The notes under the pieces are model-generated. The model ran no database searches and was not told the DNA's origin. It worked only from the letters and a program-made list of their open reading frames with translations. A stretch of 64,000 nucleotides of DNA from Streptomyces aurantiacus (GTDB lineage Bacteria; Actinomycetota; Actinomycetes; Streptomycetales; Streptomycetaceae): assembly GCF_027107535.1 (NCBI RefSeq), contig NZ_CP114283.1, positions 3,534,001 through 3,598,000 on the forward strand. The letters run 5' to 3'. Position numbers and translations under genes: made by a program. This document shows positions 62,077-64,000 of this stretch, piece by piece (position 1 is the first letter of the stretch; each line of letters starts with the position of its first letter).

Positions 62077-63358
62077 TCAGGAAACCGTGACTCTGAAGGG
62101 GTCTCCGTCGATGACACACTCAGCCCGGAAGAACTGGGTGTTGAGACCACCCTGGGCATTGTTCTCCGTGGCCGTGATCATGCAGACGCTGACGCCCGTC
62201 GGGCCAGTCCCAGAGGACACATGGGACATCTGGCAACCATCGAAGGTGCGGCGTGTACCACCGGAGGACAAACCGTCCCGGGAACGTGCGATGGGATACT
62301 CGTCGAGCCCGTGATGCTGGGGGCGTCACCACAGGCCAGTCGACGGTTGGTGTCGACGATGGTGAGATCTTCGGTCCTGGTCAGTGGGTTCTCGAACGTG
62401 GCTCCGGGCAGGCCCCCGATGCCTGGGCGCGCTCCACGTGGGAGGCGAGGGAGGGGTAGGACGCCTTGCTGTAGACGAGTTCCGAGGCGTACCAGGGCAC
62501 CACACAGCCGACGGCAGCTCGTGCGACGGTGGCGTTGTCACAATGGAATTGGTCGAGCTGGAAGTCGACGACGGCCGGCGAGTACTGCGCGTTGGCGAAG
62601 GTGATGGCGCAGGTACCGATTGCTCCGGTTGTGGTGGCGGTGGTGTCGAAGAACGCCTCGCCCGACCGCCAGGAGTTCAGCGGCAGCAGAGGCTGCGCCG
62701 GAAACGATGTGCTCTCTCGCGTGCAGGAACCGCTCATGTTTCGCCTGCCCGTCCACGGATGCCTTCAGGGAGTCGCCCCACCCGTCGTACGCCGAAACCG
62801 CGATCTGATGGGCGAACGTGGGCAGTCCGGTGTCGCTGTAGCTGTATTTGATGACGATCATGCTGGACTGGCCGGTGACCGTCGTTTGACCGTTGACAGT
62901 CTGACGCGTGGTGTACGTGAGGCCGGTCACCTGGCAGATCTGGGTGCGAGTGCCGAGGACGATGCCGTTTGCGTCCTCACACCACTGGGGCGGATCCACG
63001 GCGGCCAGGGCGGCGCGTGAGTCCTGTGGCAGGCGCGCGGGGAGATCGCCTGGCTTGGTTTCCTGAACGCACACAGTGTGCCCCCCCCGGCGTTCGGCTC
63101 AGTACACGTCTCAAGCTCTGAGTGCCGGGCCTGCTTCTGCCCAGGCTCGGCGGTGGGGCGGTCAGATCCAGGAGTCGCGTGCGAAGTCAACAACTTCTGC
63201 ACGCCGTTGCCGGTCTCCGTTTGGGCTGCCGTGCTCCGCGCCGCTGCAGGTGGCGCGGCGTCGGCAGGTGCAATACCGGTGAGTGCCATAAGAAGCGCGG
63301 CGATCACCGCTGCGGGTATCAGGCGTATCGCTTGGGATCTTTCCCGGCGCTGCGACAT
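62077..63358 (-). pseudogene. secreted NucA/NucB-like nuclease, heavily frameshifted
   Basis: A good signal peptide (IRLIPAAVIAALLMALTGIA, ending APADAA) starts at 63358. The sense then moves through three further frames: GTRTQICQVTGLTYTTRQTV and YSDTGLPTFAHQIAVSAYDG; LLPLNSWRSGEAFFDTTATT and GCVVPWYASELVYSKASYPS; and finally DEYPIARSRDGLSSGGTRRT, TGPTGVSVCMITATENNAQG, FRVTVS. The DEYPxA block is the catalytic motif of NucA/NucB-type DNases in streptomycete secreted proteins. At least three breaks (near 63075, 62710, 62310) inactivate it. Confidence 0.7.
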
Positions 63359-63422
63359 CAGCTCACACCCGTCTCAGGTGGGACTGCTGCTCGGCAACAG
63401 GCATCTTCAGCTACAGCCCCTC

Positions 63423-64000
63423 CGTTACAGAACGTCACAGATCGCCGGTTCCGACACAGCTTCTGGCTCCTTCATCGGGCTGGCGCGGCGTGTTGGCGGC
63501 GAGCAGTTCCTGCAGGAGTTCAACGATGAGGTCGAGCTGTCTACGAACCGGGAGTGGCCTGTCTGCCACTCGCGCACGTCGGTGCAGCGCGAGGCCATCT
63601 TCCGTTGCAGGGCCGGGTCGATGGCCCGGTCCTGCGCGCAGACGATGTAGGTGGAGGGAGCGTGCTTCCAGCTGTGGCGCTTTGGGATCCCTCGCCCGCA
63701 GCCGGGGGCTTGCGCACGCAGGAGGCCAACCGCCGAGGTGGCGAGAGGTTCGGGACAGTCGCCGTAGAGGATGTCGGCAGCCCGGTCGGAGTGCAGGCTG
63801 GTCGAGCCGTCGGGCTCAGGGGTGATCGCTTCCCGGGGCTGCGGGGACGTGTCACCCAGACCGGCCGCACTCTCGCCGACATCCGGCACGAAGGCCGCCA
63901 GATAGACCAGGCGTCCCGCCCCGCGCAGCCCGGTGATCACCGACCCGCCGTAGGAATGACCGAGCACAATCGGAGGCTCCGGTAGCGAGCCGATGACAGT
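63423..64000 (-). pseudogene. alpha/beta hydrolase, 5' end outside the window, 3' frameshift
   Basis: The minus strand enters at the window edge reading PPIVLGHSYGGSVITGLRGA, with the nucleophile elbow GHSYGG, then RLVYLAAFVPDVGESAAGL and STYIVCAQDRAIDPALQRKM (acid region) to DVREWQTGHS (catalytic His). The expected C-terminal helix DLIVELLQELLAANT lies in another frame after about 63555. If the shift is real only the last ~25 residues change, and the catalytic triad survives. Related to short esterase/salicylate-esterase-like hydrolases of Streptomyces. Confidence 0.65.

Noticed and set aside
1..64000. CRISPR array, rRNA genes, complete prophage or known biosynthetic cluster
   Set aside because: No regularly spaced repeats, no rRNA-like sequence, no capsid/terminase genes, and no PKS, NRPS or terpene synthase motifs were seen.

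Overview
The window is high-GC actinobacterial DNA and almost certainly comes from Streptomyces. The signs are codon use dominated by G/C third positions, GTG/TTG starts behind GGAGG-type ribosome sites, and typical streptomycete families (E9imm-like small proteins, DUF2180, DUF6300, Rv1733c-like, PucR, SpoIIE-type PP2C, many STAS proteins). It looks like an accessory or chromosome-arm region. Intact genes alternate with decayed ones, insertion-sequence pieces, a tRNA scar, a truncated integrase and a second copy of rpoA.

Layout. 1-2.4 kb: gene scraps, a Cys-rich protein, an E9imm-like protein and an IS5-family tail. 2.6-8.5 kb: DUF2180, a GH15 glycosidase, an NfeD/SPFH (slipin) pair and a SulP transporter scrap. 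9.3-13.2 kb: PP2C phosphatase, MarR regulator and membrane proteins. 13.4-21.1 kb: a three-gene minus-strand locus of membrane protein, flotillin and a 1,641-residue AAA ATPase. 21.5-25.9 kb: PucR regulator and a type-VII-like group (WXG-like small protein, large membrane partner, companion protein). 26-29 kb: frameshifted GNAT, CBS protein and CPA-type antiporter. 29-31.8 kb: gene debris. 31.9-39 kb: NhaA-STAS operon, ABC-2 exporter, DUF6300, STAS/HATPase/STAS partner-switch genes. 40-41.4 kb: IS5 copy with a nonsense codon and a tRNA 3' scar. 41.4-49 kb: CcdA and thioredoxin lipoprotein, two PhoB-wHTH/alpha-beta hydrolase fusions around a broken flavoprotein gene, and a secreted protein. 49.5-57.7 kb: a glycosylation-like cluster with a Moco oxidoreductase and a two-component system whose kinase is broken. 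57.9-64 kb: DM13 protein, isolated rpoA paralogue, Tn554-like transposon tail, unknown protein, decayed secreted NucA/NucB-like nuclease and a frameshifted hydrolase.

Two things stand out. First, a nearly identical 24-nt element with the core GTGTGCCGGGAAGTCTGG lies 29-48 nt before the start codons of four separate genes (CPA antiporter, NhaA, ABC-2 ATPase, STAS protein). A fifth degenerate copy lies before a decayed STAS gene. It folds into a short hairpin, and the one substitution inside the stem turns a G-U pair into G-C. This looks like a dispersed cis-regulatory leader joining ion-homeostasis and stress genes. Second, the membrane protein-flotillin-giant ATPase locus, with a 16-bp perfect hairpin between its last two genes, is a coherent but functionally undefined membrane-scaffold/NTPase module. 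A separate NfeD-slipin pair supplies a second SPFH module in the same window.

Many genes carry frameshifts or stops. Some coincide with substitutions and truncations, which points to real decay. Others lie in homopolymer runs and could be assembly errors. All family names come from reading the translated sequence; no database search was run.
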